Source: Pedobacter kyonggii (lineage in GTDB: Bacteria > Bacteroidota > Bacteroidia > Sphingobacteriales > Sphingobacteriaceae). Taken from it: a stretch of DNA of 64,000 nucleotides. The notes below the pieces were generated by a model that ran no database searches, was not told the DNA's origin, and was given only the letters and a program-made list of their open reading frames with translations. Shown piece after piece: positions 1 to 9,034 of this stretch (the stretch's first letter is position 1; every line of letters begins with the position of its first letter). The translations under genes were made by a program, and so were the position numbers. The stretch spans positions 62,001-126,000 of the forward strand of contig NZ_SIXF01000014.1 of assembly GCF_004310665.1 (NCBI RefSeq), read 5' to 3'.

Positions 1-1354
1 TAGCAAAAGGAGATAATTCTGCAGGATAAACTGATGGAAACAGCACTGGATTAGACCAGATGGTTTGATTAAAAATACGTTCTCCTCCGTTTTGTCCATT
101 GGCACCTAGTAATGGACCTGAATAATCATCAAATTGCCCATAAACGCGAATTGCAGCTTTCGTTGTTTTGGTTAAATCAAGATCTACGTTAGAGCGAACC
201 GAATAATTTTTCAACTTTACGTTATTGTTGAAATTGTTAAGTCCCTCAACTTTTAGCACGCCATTATCTATATTATATGTTCCTGCAACATAAAACCGGG
301 CTTTCTCACCACCGCCCTGTAAACTAATATTGTTACGGGTATTGATCGTGTAGTCTTTAATTAATTGATCGATCCAATTGTTGCTTGGATATAATAAAGG
401 ATTATCTCCCCTGGCTGTACCATCGATTTTGGTTTGAAGATAAGGTAAAGCGGCCTGAGGATTTCGTGTTAGTGCGGCCTCATTTGCCATTCTCATATAA
501 GTAATATTATCTGCAAATTGAAAATTCTTTGTATTTGATGAAACAGCCGTTTCTGATCTGACCGTAAAATTTGTATTACCGGCTTCTCCAGATTTTGTTG
601 TAATTAACACCACACCATTAGCACCGCGGGCACCATAAACTGCTGATGCAGTGGCATCTTTTAAAACACTGAATGAGGCGATATCATCTGCCTGCAAGCG
701 GGCCATATCATTCTGTGTAGATTCTATACCATCAATTAAAATCAATGGATCTTGCTTACCTGTACCGAAAGTACCTAAGCCACGAATAAAAAACTGTGCA
801 TTATCTGCCCCTGGCTCTCCACTACGCTGATAGGCGATCATACCTGCTACACGCCCTTGCATCATCGTAGTTAGATTACTTGTTGGGCCTTTCAGTTCTT
901 TTGGATTAATGGTCGTGATAGAACTGACCATACTTGCCTTTTTCTGAGTACCAAACCCCACTACAGCTACTTCATCTAAAGAGCCTACATCACTCACTAG
1001 CGTTACGTTAATAATATAAACGCCATCTTTATTTGGTAAATAATCTGCCACGATAACCGTTTTAGGTTTGTAACTAATTCCCGTAAACAGCAATTTACCT
1101 GACCTTGCCATTTTAATACTATATTTCCCGTCACCATCTGTAGAAATTCCTTTTAGTGTACCAGATACTTTAACGTTTACTCCGGGTATCCCTCCAGATT
1201 CGTCTTTAACTATACCGGTTACGGTTACCTCGGTTTGTGCTGTTGCAGTTAAGCAAGAAGTTATAATTACAAAACAGAATAAAAATTTTAAAATTGACCT
1301 AAAGGCAATACTGCGTGGATGGAGCAGTATTTTATTTGGTAGTTTTTTCTTCAT
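1..1354 (-). CDS. SusC-like TonB-dependent outer-membrane receptor, N-terminal part
   Basis: Read leftward from an ATG at 1354, the frame stays open to the window edge, so only about 450 residues (N-terminal part) are visible. It starts with a basic, hydrophobic signal peptide ending near TATAQ, followed by a carboxypeptidase-regulatory-like beta domain (VTVTGIVKDESGGIPGVNV), and then a TonB plug domain with the usual SusC wording (VVGFGTQKKASM, DPLILIDGIES, VLKDATASAVYGARGANGVV). SusC proteins are the trimming barrels that import oligosaccharides with a SusD lid; the SusD partner must lie to the left of the window. The 41-bp operator-like element at 1864-1904 suggests co-regulation with the complete SusC at 3830-6829. 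Family assignment is firm; the substrate is inferred from the neighbouring enzymes. Confidence 0.93.
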   Translation of the reverse strand, partial: MKKKLPNKILLHPRSIAFRSILKFLFCFVIITSCLTATAQTEVTVTGIVKDESGGIPGVNVKVSGTLKGISTDGDGKYSIKMARSGKLLFTGISYKPKTVIVADYLPNKDGVYIINVTLVSDVGSLDEVAVVGFGTQKKASMVSSITTINPKELKGPTSNLTTMMQGRVAGMIAYQRSGEPGADNAQFFIRGLGTFGTGKQDPLILIDGIESTQNDMARLQADDIASFSVLKDATASAVYGARGANGVVLITTKSGEAGNTNFTVRSETAVSSNTKNFQFADNITYMRMANEAALTRNPQAALPYLQTKIDGTARGDNPLLYPSNNWIDQLIKDYTINTRNNISLQGGGEKARFYVAGTYNIDNGVLKVEGLNNFNNNVKLKNYSVRSNVDLDLTKTTKAAIRVYGQFDDYSGPLLGANGQNGGERIFNQTIWSNPVLFPSVYPAELSPFA

Positions 1355-1728
1355 AAAAGTGGTTAAAATTGGTTAAGTACTTCAATAAGTGAGATCGTAG
1401 CTTACCCCTGCTCAAGACTTGTTGAGCCATTAGGAGTTCGATCGAAAATGTTTCGTCGGTAATGTTTAGGAAATTGCACATGTGGCGCCGTATCCCCTCA
1501 CATTTCGATTGTTCTACCCTTACCAGCAGTATGGGCTTCCTATTTTTGTTTAGGAGTTTAAAAGAGTGGGGTAGATTTATATTGCTTCATAATTTTGGTT
1601 TAGGGATGAATAATTTGTTAAGGGTAATACTGATTTCAGGCAAATCAGCATTTAGTTCGACAGTAATGGGGTATTTTGTTTGTTTGTTTCAATCTTTTCA
1701 TGATCGGTTAAAGGTTTAGGTTTTACTT

Positions 1729-1768
1729 CTAAAAAACAGGATGCAGCCGCTCTAAATTTGCTGCATCC
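1729..1768 (-). terminator. Terminator-like hairpin inside the leader of the partial SusC gene
   Basis: GGATGCAGC (1739-1747) pairs perfectly with GCTGCATCC (1760-1768) around a 12-nt loop. Read on the minus strand the hairpin is followed by TGTTTTTTAG, a U-rich tract. It sits between the predicted promoter at 1837-1844 and the SusC start at 1354, so it could act as an attenuator or define a leader RNA of about 100 nt, or could simply be a backup terminator. No test of function is possible from sequence. Confidence 0.6.
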
Positions 1769-1836
1769 ATTAATTATTCTAGGTAGTTAATCTCGAATAA
1801 TCTGGATCGATCTTATATTCTTATACTTGGTTGAAA

Positions 1837-1904
1837 CAAATTAACTATAAAAAATGCCCTCATAGTGAGGGGTAATACGGTAATAAGTAGGGGTTAAATT
1901 GTTA
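1837..1904 (-). promoter_or_regulatory. Predicted HTCS-controlled promoter with 41-bp shared operator element
   Basis: On the minus strand ACCCCT occurs twice with starts 21 bp apart (plus-strand AGGGGT at 1868-1873 and 1889-1894). It is followed after 23 bp by TTAATTTG (1837-1844), close to the Bacteroidota -7 box TAnnTTTG. The 41 bp at 1864-1904 are identical to 6992-7032 upstream of the complete SusC. Direct repeats two helical turns apart just upstream of the core promoter fit binding by an AraC-type domain such as that of the HTCS at 16279-20367. Which regulator binds is inferred. Confidence 0.6.
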
Positions 1905-2100
1905 TTTTCGGGCCTTTTTTGATGTTTTTACACTTTTTAGTCAAACATTAAACGTCAATGCAACGATTATTAAGAAAAATATTTTTAAGCCTTGTTCTAA
2001 ATACCCGTAGTTTTTACATCTATTACATTCGGGTTCTGAGTAATTTTATTTCTCTAGGAAGTAGCGATATTGTTTGTTGCCTCACATTAAAAAGGCTGTA

Positions 2101-2145
2101 AACAAAAAACTCTCCGAACCTTTCTTTGCAGAAAGATCCGAAGAG
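2101..2145 (-). terminator. Rho-independent terminator after the SusC/SusD pair
   Basis: A 15-bp stem (2110-2124 with 2131-2145, three G-U pairs) closes a 6-nt loop and on the minus strand is followed by TTTTTTGTT. It lies 29 bp after the SusD stop codon, so it ends the SusC-SusD transcript. Confidence 0.85.
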
Positions 2146-2173
2146 CGGTATTAATCATACTAACCAAAATATG

Positions 2174-3808
2174 CTAATAGCCTGGGTTTTGCTCTAAGAG
2201 CGCATCTTTATTTAATTGAATCTCTGTTAATGGAATAGGTAATAATAAGTTTTTTGCAGTTAAACCTTTTAAAGGTTTCGCAGCATCATTACTGTTTAAA
2301 TTAATAGCCCGATCAACCAAAGTACCTGTACGCATTAAGGTCATTCTTCTGTTTTCTTCACCAATAAGTTCGCGGGCACGTTCATCCAGTATAAAGTTTA
2401 AGTTAATATCCGAAGATTGTACCTGTCCTCGGGTAGGATAGTCGGCAAATGCCCGCTTCCTTAATTCATTTATCGAAGCTGCTGCATCACTCAGTTTCCC
2501 TTGTTTAAACTGGGCTTCCGCAAGTAATAAATAGGTTTCTCCAAGGCGCATCAGAATAAAATCTTTAATCATGGCGAAGCCAAAAGTATCGTTAGGATCG
2601 AATTGATTCCATTTGGTAATAGAAGGATTAATCTTAAATAAAGTATCTGGTCCTGTGTAAGGGATAATCTGCCCGAATTTGGCATTTGCAGGGTCATTGT
2701 AATAAAATCTTCTCTTTACATTGTACTGAGAGTTACGTATATCGCCAGGTTTATATAAGCTGTATAAAAACCAGTTGCTTAATCTTAGTCTCGATAATCC
2801 TCTACCACCTAAAGAATCGGCTAACACCATCCCCTGAATGGCATAATATCCTGTTCCCCACACCCTTCTTTGCTGAGGATTATTGGTGATACCCCCTACA
2901 ACACTGGAAGGATTTTCTTGTTCTAATGTCCAAATAACTTCTTTATTACTTTGAGAGCGGCGCTGATTGCCATAAACAAACAAATCTGAATAGTAATCTC
3001 CCGGAAGGCTGGCTTTAACCCCAAACCTGGCTTTGTTTAAACTAAACTTACCGCTGTTTATAATACCTAATGCCTGTTGTTCGGCCAAATCATTTTTACC
3101 TGTTCTCAGGTAAACCTCTGCAAGCAATTGCATTGCCATAAACCTGTTTGCCCTGCCATACATTTTGCCTTTTGTATTTGATTTAACAGATTCAATATCT
3201 GGTAAATTTGCCACGGCAAACAGCAGATCGTTTATTATAAAATCGTTAACCTCATTTAAAGGAGCTCGAACAAAATCAGTTTTGGGCGCAGTAAGGGCAT
3301 TTTTAATTAAAGGAACTCTGCCATAAAGTGTAGCCAGCGTATTATAAGCATAAGCCCTAAAAAATTTAGCTTCAGCATTTATTGAAGCTTTACCCTTTGC
3401 ACTAATTGCACTTACAGATGGGTTTTCTATACCATCGATAATTACATTAGAAAGGTTAATTAGGATGTAATTCCTGTTCCACATGTATGCGGCAGCCCCA
3501 TCTGTAGGTGTTAACTGGGTATAATCGTAATAAGGCACTTCAACACCTTGCTGGTTTGTTGTTGCGTTGGCTACATCAGTACCTACCTGCCAAACACTTG
3601 GCCAGCCCTGCTGATCAGCATAAGAGTAAATAGTACTTACATGATTGTACAAACCAATTAGAGAGGCTTCAAAACCTAACGAATCATTCAAAGTAATTGG
3701 AGTATAACTTGAATATGGTTTTTCATCCAAAAATGCTTTTTTGCAGGAAGAATAAAACATTAATGCAACTGCAAGACAAGAAAATAGTATATATTTTAAT
3801 TTTTTCAT
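2174..3808 (-). CDS. SusD/RagB-family outer-membrane glycan-binding lipoprotein
   Basis: The 544-residue product starts with a lipoprotein signal (MKKLKYILFSCLAVALMFYS then SCKK; the lipid-bearing Cys is residue 22), so it is expected on the outer membrane. SusD proteins form the extracellular lid over the SusC barrel and capture the oligosaccharide. Features of the family are the N-terminal FLDEKPYSSYTP segment, the helical TPR-like region (AEAKFFRAYAYNTLATLYGR; QLLAEVYLRTGKNDLAEQ) and the C-terminal signature region (FILDERARELIGEENRR, then LLPIPLTEIQLN and the terminal NPGY). It follows the SusC gene by 21 bp on the same strand and is followed by a strong terminator. Length is normal. Ligand is inferred only from the enzyme operon next door. 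Confidence 0.95.
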   Translation of the reverse strand: MKKLKYILFSCLAVALMFYSSCKKAFLDEKPYSSYTPITLNDSLGFEASLIGLYNHVSTIYSYADQQGWPSVWQVGTDVANATTNQQGVEVPYYDYTQLTPTDGAAAYMWNRNYILINLSNVIIDGIENPSVSAISAKGKASINAEAKFFRAYAYNTLATLYGRVPLIKNALTAPKTDFVRAPLNEVNDFIINDLLFAVANLPDIESVKSNTKGKMYGRANRFMAMQLLAEVYLRTGKNDLAEQQALGIINSGKFSLNKARFGVKASLPGDYYSDLFVYGNQRRSQSNKEVIWTLEQENPSSVVGGITNNPQQRRVWGTGYYAIQGMVLADSLGGRGLSRLRLSNWFLYSLYKPGDIRNSQYNVKRRFYYNDPANAKFGQIIPYTGPDTLFKINPSITKWNQFDPNDTFGFAMIKDFILMRLGETYLLLAEAQFKQGKLSDAAASINELRKRAFADYPTRGQVQSSDINLNFILDERARELIGEENRRMTLMRTGTLVDRAINLNSNDAAKPLKGLTAKNLLLPIPLTEIQLNKDALLEQNPGY

Positions 3809-3829
3809 GATCTTTTTTTTAGAGATAAA

Positions 3830-6829
3830 TTATTTTAATGAAATATTTGCTCCAAACACAAAAGAGCGTGTTAACGGATAATTATTGGTCCAATCTCCCG
3901 ATCCGCGGGTTGCATAATCGTTTTCAGGATCCCATCCTATCCAATCGGTAAAGGTATATAGGTTTCTACCACTTGCATAAAGTGTTAAACTGCCAAGATG
4001 TAATTTTTCCATAATTTTTGGAGAAAAAACATAACTCACCGTTACATCTTTTATCCGTGTATAACTTGCATCTGATGCATAGCCATACCCTCTGGTATTG
4101 TTATAAGATAAAGCTGGGCGTGTTGTACTTGGGTTACTTGCTGTCCAATAGCCAATTTCGGCAGGTGTATTTCTTCTGCCTGTTTCATCTCCATAATTTA
4201 AATCAGTGTTATTTCTGGTGATGCCTTGTGCTGTTTGAATAAACACATTTAAATTCCAGTTTTTATAGTGGAAAGTATTGGTTAAACCACCTGTCCATTT
4301 TGGTGCACGTTGACCAATTATTTCGCGGTCTTTATCTGCAGTAATTACACCATCACCATTAAGATCTGCAAATTTTAAATCACCAGCTTTTGCTCCTGGA
4401 TCTTGTTTTGATGCATCTTCGCCAGTTTGCCAAACACCAGTCATTCTATAATCATAAACAACACTAATTGGTTTGCCGATAAACCATCTGTTACCTAAAT
4501 CATCTTTTCCATCTCCATAGAGATCAACGATTTTATTTTTGTTAGCAGTAAAATTTGCAGAAGTTTCCCATTTAAAATCTCCATTTGTAATGTTTTTAGT
4601 ATTTATGGTTAGCTCAATACCTTTATTTTCTACTTTACCGAGGTTATCGAGAATTCTTGAATAGCCGGTTATAATCGGTAGACTTCTGTTTAGCAATAAA
4701 TCTTTTGTTTTGCCACTATAAACATCAATCGTACCACTTACACGACCCCTAAATAATGAGAAGTCTACGCCCAAATTAGCCGTTGTTGTGCTTTCCCAGT
4801 GCAGGTTAGCATTCCCTAAATTATTAGGCGCAACACCAATAGTACTTAAACCGTTAAACGGCGAACGCAATGCACCCTCTGTGGTAATGGTTTGATAAAC
4901 ACTAACAGCCTCATTACCCGTTTTACCATAAGAACCTCTTAGCTTAAGGCTGCTTATGAATGGAACGTTTTTCATGAAATTTTCGTTACTAATGTTCCAC
5001 CCTGCAGCTACCGAAGGGAATATCCCATATTTGGTCGTGTTGGCACCAAATACTGATGAACCATCGCGCCGTGCTGTAGCTGTAAATAAATAACGGCTAT
5101 CATATGAATAATTAACCCTTACCATCTGAGAATTTAAACGATACTGGTCTGCATAAGAATCACTTGTTTGTGTTGCTCCCGCACTTAATCTATTGTATGA
5201 AAGCTCATCATTTACAAAACCTACAGCACCAGCCGTTGTACTGGTGTATTTTCTTTGCTGGGCACTATATAAACCAGTAAAATCGAAATGATGCTTTTGA
5301 ATATCTTTTGTATAAGTAAGTATATTTTCTAATGTGTAGCTATTGGTTTGGGCGTAAAAAGTTCTGGCAGTACCGAGCATATCATTTGCTTTTCTACCTG
5401 TATAACTTGCATTATTTTCAGGAAAGAAAGTATAACCACCATTTAAGCGGTATTTTAGGCCTTTTAAAACGCCAGAGAACTTAACTTCAGCATAACCATT
5501 TCCATTTAAGTTGGTATTTCTGCTAATGCGGTCGGTAACTAAACCAAGCAAAGGATTGGTGTAAAGCTGTTCAGGATCCATCGGGTAGATTTTATATTCT
5601 CCTTTATCATTGTAAACCGGCGAATACGGGCTCATTGCTGTAGCAAAGAGTAAATTTGCTCTCCCTCCATCATAATTATTTCCGGTGAAAAACAGGGATG
5701 TACCCACAGTTAAATAATCGGTGATATTAACATCTAAATTAGACCTTAAACTGGTTCTGTTATATTGGTAACCTTTTACCGGGCCTTTTTGATCCAGGTA
5801 GCCACCAGAAATAAAATATTTCACATCTTGACTACCGCCAGAAATACTTAAATTATGATCTTGCATCACTCCGGTTTGTGTAACTTCTTTTACCCAATCG
5901 GTAGTTGTGCCTGAATTATAATAAGCAAGCTCTCCAAAATTCGGAACCGGGCTTGTTTGTGGCTGGTTTGTTTGTTTTAAATAATCAGCATATTTTTGAA
6001 GGTATTCTGTACCAGTTCTCGGCTCTAAAATATGGGCAATATTTTCTACCCCTGCGTAAGCATTGTACCTAATGGTAGGTTTGCCCGTATTTCCTCTTTT
6101 AGTGGTAATAAGAATAACCCCATTAGAACCATTGGTACCATAAATTGCGGTAGATGATGCATCTTTTAATATTTCTACCGAGGCAATATCGTTAGGATTG
6201 ATATCGTTTAAGGAGCCTCCTGTTTTGCTCAATGGCACTCCATCTACAACCACAAATGGGCCTGTACCTGCAGTAATGGAATTTTGACCACGGATAGAAG
6301 CTGCCGGCTGGCTACCTGGAACGGATGAACCACTGGTAATATTTACACCAGCTACAGCACCCTGGATGGCCTGCAAAACATTGGTAACCGGAAGTTGTGA
6401 TAAACGTTCTTTTGGAACAGATGCCACAGCACCTGTAATATCAGAACGTTTTTGGGTACCATAACCTACCACCACTACATCTTCCAGATTTTTGTTTTTA
6501 TCTTCTGCAAGGGTGATGCTCAGTTGCGTTTCATTAGCGACTAATATAGTACTCGTTACATATCCCACAAAAGTAATCACTAAACTTTCTCCTTTTTGGG
6601 CTGATATTTTAAAGTTTCCGTTGGCGTCGCTGGCTACTACCCTGTTAGTTCCTTTAACGCTAATAGAGGCACCTGGAATGGGGTTACCCTGGTTATCTTT
6701 TACTTTTCCTGAAATTGAGATTTGAGCAGTGGTTTGCGCAATGGCATTGTTTGATTTACCTAAGGACAGGATCAAAGCAAACAAAAACATTACCGCATAC
6801 TTAGATGTGTCTAGTAGTTTTCTTTTCAT
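3830..6829 (-). CDS. SusC-like TonB-dependent receptor
   Basis: This 999-residue protein has a signal peptide (about 1-31, ending AIAQ), a carboxypeptidase-D regulatory-like domain (about 38-115, ISGKVKDNQGNPIPGASISV), a TonB plug (about 125-240, with VVVGYGTQKRSDITGAV and VEILKDASSTAIYGTNGSNG), and a long beta-barrel ending in the typical aromatic/basic C terminus. Together with the SusD downstream it forms an outer-membrane oligosaccharide importer powered by TonB. It is the first gene of a two-gene operon; its predicted promoter at 6966-7032 shares a 41-bp element with that of the partial SusC at the left edge. The enzyme operon immediately upstream (7085-16137) supplies the likely substrate context, arabinogalactan-type oligosaccharides. 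Confidence 0.95.
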   Translation of the reverse strand: MKRKLLDTSKYAVMFLFALILSLGKSNNAIAQTTAQISISGKVKDNQGNPIPGASISVKGTNRVVASDANGNFKISAQKGESLVITFVGYVTSTILVANETQLSITLAEDKNKNLEDVVVVGYGTQKRSDITGAVASVPKERLSQLPVTNVLQAIQGAVAGVNITSGSSVPGSQPAASIRGQNSITAGTGPFVVVDGVPLSKTGGSLNDINPNDIASVEILKDASSTAIYGTNGSNGVILITTKRGNTGKPTIRYNAYAGVENIAHILEPRTGTEYLQKYADYLKQTNQPQTSPVPNFGELAYYNSGTTTDWVKEVTQTGVMQDHNLSISGGSQDVKYFISGGYLDQKGPVKGYQYNRTSLRSNLDVNITDYLTVGTSLFFTGNNYDGGRANLLFATAMSPYSPVYNDKGEYKIYPMDPEQLYTNPLLGLVTDRISRNTNLNGNGYAEVKFSGVLKGLKYRLNGGYTFFPENNASYTGRKANDMLGTARTFYAQTNSYTLENILTYTKDIQKHHFDFTGLYSAQQRKYTSTTAGAVGFVNDELSYNRLSAGATQTSDSYADQYRLNSQMVRVNYSYDSRYLFTATARRDGSSVFGANTTKYGIFPSVAAGWNISNENFMKNVPFISSLKLRGSYGKTGNEAVSVYQTITTEGALRSPFNGLSTIGVAPNNLGNANLHWESTTTANLGVDFSLFRGRVSGTIDVYSGKTKDLLLNRSLPIITGYSRILDNLGKVENKGIELTINTKNITNGDFKWETSANFTANKNKIVDLYGDGKDDLGNRWFIGKPISVVYDYRMTGVWQTGEDASKQDPGAKAGDLKFADLNGDGVITADKDREIIGQRAPKWTGGLTNTFHYKNWNLNVFIQTAQGITRNNTDLNYGDETGRRNTPAEIGYWTASNPSTTRPALSYNNTRGYGYASDASYTRIKDVTVSYVFSPKIMEKLHLGSLTLYASGRNLYTFTDWIGWDPENDYATRGSGDWTNNYPLTRSFVFGANISLK

Positions 6830-6965
6830 TTTTTATGATTATTTGGTTAGTTATTTAATTGAATCATTAATGTGATTCAAGGGTAGCTTAGCAAAAAAAT
6901 ATTTGTTAAACATTAATCTGACCTGATGTAGAAATTGTGCATGAATAGGGATGGATTGATTACAA

Positions 6966-7032
6966 CAAAGTAACCATTTAAAGCCCTACGGAGTGAGGGG
7001 TAATACGGTAATAAGTAGGGGTTAAATTGTTA
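6966..7032 (-). promoter_or_regulatory. Predicted HTCS-controlled promoter of the SusC/SusD operon
   Basis: The minus strand carries ACCCCT direct repeats with starts 21 bp apart (plus-strand AGGGGT at 6996-7001 and 7017-7022), then 22 bp, then TTACTTTG (6966-6973) as a -7-like box. The repeat core is identical over 41 bp to 1864-1904. The leader to the SusC ATG would be about 130 nt. Sequence identity in an otherwise unlike background argues for a selected protein-binding site. Confidence 0.6.
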
Positions 7033-7084
7033 CTTTCTGTTAAAATTTGGCCTTTCAACCCCTATTTTGAAGTTTTTTAAACGT

Positions 7085-8926
7085 TTAGTCTACGTTTAAT
7101 TTTTTTATTGTATTTAAGATTGGTTGATCTATTGCCTTTAAAATATTCTGATCTGGCTTAATCAGTTCTAAAACGGCGATATCATTCTTGCCTTTTTTTA
7201 ACCATTCTTGAGGGATATATAACGTTTGTTGTGGACCGATTGCCCAATACTTACCTAGGTTGTGCCCGTTAACCCAAACTACTCCTTTTCCCCAATCGGT
7301 CATATCTAAATAGGTATCCGCAACGGTAGAAATTTGAAACGATCCTTTTTGTAATGTTGGTCCGTTTCCAGTTTGTTTTGAAGGGGCAGCCTTTGCATTA
7401 TAGCCATTAATATTATTAAAAGGGAAGCCATACATCGACCAGTTTTTAACCTCGGCGCCATCAAAAGTTACCTGTTCGGTAATTCCTTTTTTGTTTTCTA
7501 ACAGATACTTTCCAAAGTTTATCCTGCCCATGTTTTCAACAAAAATATCAAGTTGTACTTCGCCTGCCGGAAGATCTAATGCCAAAGTATTTTGGTTTAG
7601 CCTGCGATCTAAAATACCTGCCCTTTTCTGGTTGATAAAAATCATCGCATAATCCCGTAGTTGTTTAATCTGAAGTTCGCCTTTTTTACCGCCCTTAATG
7701 GTAGTACGGTAGAGCACATAACCATAATCCTGGCTAAGATCCTCGAAAGTTAAAGGTGTTGCATTTTTTACTGCTTTTGGCAGCGCATTAAACAAAGCTA
7801 CTTTACTCCCCAGTTTAAACGGTGCAATTGCAATACTTGGTTTAGCAGCCGGGATTGGCGGTAAACTTTGTCCTGCAGGAAGATGTTTTTGGATCACACT
7901 TCTAAAAGCGCTGAATTTTTCAGTTGCGTTTCCAGCCTCATTTAAAGGCGCATCGTAATCATAGCTACTGGTTTGTGGCTCGTAAGGTGAAATATCTTTA
8001 TAGTTTGCCCCGTTCATAAAATCGCGGGTTGTACCGCCATGAAACATGTACATATTGATAGAAATGCCTGCTGCTAAAACAGAATCTAACTTTTTGGTGT
8101 ATTGCGCTGCAGGAACAGTATGATGAGGTGTTCCCCACCAATCGAACCATGCAGGGTACCACTCAGCTATAAAATATGGGCCTTTTCCATTGTGGTTCTC
8201 ATTTACCAACTGCCTAATTTTTGCCGGGTTATCGATTCCGTTTACGGCTGGCAGTAATCCGTCTAAATGTCCATCTTTTACATCTGCAGCAGGATCGCAG
8301 GTATAAAGCAATCCATCAAAACCTGCTTCGATAAACATTTTTCGGTTGATATCTAAATAATTTTTATCAGCAGCGTAAGAGCCGTATTCGTTCTCTACCT
8401 GTACCATAATAATATTACCACCATGGTTAATCTGCAATGGTGCCAACTGTTTCCCTACTTCAATAATATACTTCTTATACTCATCTAAATATTGTTTTTC
8501 GGTACTTCTTACTACAAGGCCTTTTTCGTTCTGTAGCCAATAAGGATAACCACCAAATTCCCATTCGGCACAAACGTAAGGACTTGGTCTTAAGATAACC
8601 CATAGCCCTTCTTGTTGAGCGATTTTTACAAATTCGGCAATGTTATTATTGCCCGAAAAATCGAATTTCCCTTTTTGCGGTTCGTGCAGATTCCAGAATA
8701 CGTAGGTACCGATCGTATTTAGCCCCATTGCTTTGGCCATTTTCATCCGGGCACGCCAGGCCTCTTTTGGTACCCGCGGATAATGTAACTCCCCAGAGAT
8801 AATCTGAAATGGTTTTTCATCTAATAGAAAGTCTGTTTCTCCTAGCTTAAACGTATGTTTAGCTTGCTGGCCAAAAGCTGATAAGGAGAAACATATCGCC
8901 ACCAACCACAATAATTTTGCTTTCAT
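7085..8926 (-). CDS. GH35 beta-galactosidase, secreted
   Basis: The 613-residue protein has a cleavable signal peptide (about 1-20, ending AFGQ) and a full GH35 TIM barrel. The acid/base glutamate is in VQVENEYGSY (Glu180) and the nucleophile in FIAEWYPAWFDWWG (Glu255). Beta-sandwich domains typical of GH35 follow, ending with the jelly-roll segment GVVWVNGHNLGKYWAIGPQQ. GH35 enzymes remove terminal beta-linked galactose. It is the last gene of the enzyme operon. A close paralogue sits at 39250-41088 in the second locus, with the same length and the same catalytic segments. In an arabinogalactan pathway it would trim beta-galactosides of side chains or released oligosaccharides; the exact linkage is not visible from sequence. 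Confidence 0.93.
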   Translation of the reverse strand: MKAKLLWLVAICFSLSAFGQQAKHTFKLGETDFLLDEKPFQIISGELHYPRVPKEAWRARMKMAKAMGLNTIGTYVFWNLHEPQKGKFDFSGNNNIAEFVKIAQQEGLWVILRPSPYVCAEWEFGGYPYWLQNEKGLVVRSTEKQYLDEYKKYIIEVGKQLAPLQINHGGNIIMVQVENEYGSYAADKNYLDINRKMFIEAGFDGLLYTCDPAADVKDGHLDGLLPAVNGIDNPAKIRQLVNENHNGKGPYFIAEWYPAWFDWWGTPHHTVPAAQYTKKLDSVLAAGISINMYMFHGGTTRDFMNGANYKDISPYEPQTSSYDYDAPLNEAGNATEKFSAFRSVIQKHLPAGQSLPPIPAAKPSIAIAPFKLGSKVALFNALPKAVKNATPLTFEDLSQDYGYVLYRTTIKGGKKGELQIKQLRDYAMIFINQKRAGILDRRLNQNTLALDLPAGEVQLDIFVENMGRINFGKYLLENKKGITEQVTFDGAEVKNWSMYGFPFNNINGYNAKAAPSKQTGNGPTLQKGSFQISTVADTYLDMTDWGKGVVWVNGHNLGKYWAIGPQQTLYIPQEWLKKGKNDIAVLELIKPDQNILKAIDQPILNTIKKLNVD

Positions 8927-9034
8927 TTTTTTAAAGTTGTTTTAAGATGACCCGAATTTTGGGCAAAAAGAATCCCGCTTGCGCATTTTTACGCAATTCA
9001 TCATCTAGATTTATATAAAAATTTTGTTTTTTCT

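Noticed and set aside
1462-1719. 85-codon open frame on the plus strand in the SusC leader region
   Set aside because: No family likeness, odd Phe/Leu-rich composition, and it runs against the leader transcript and overlaps nothing conserved.
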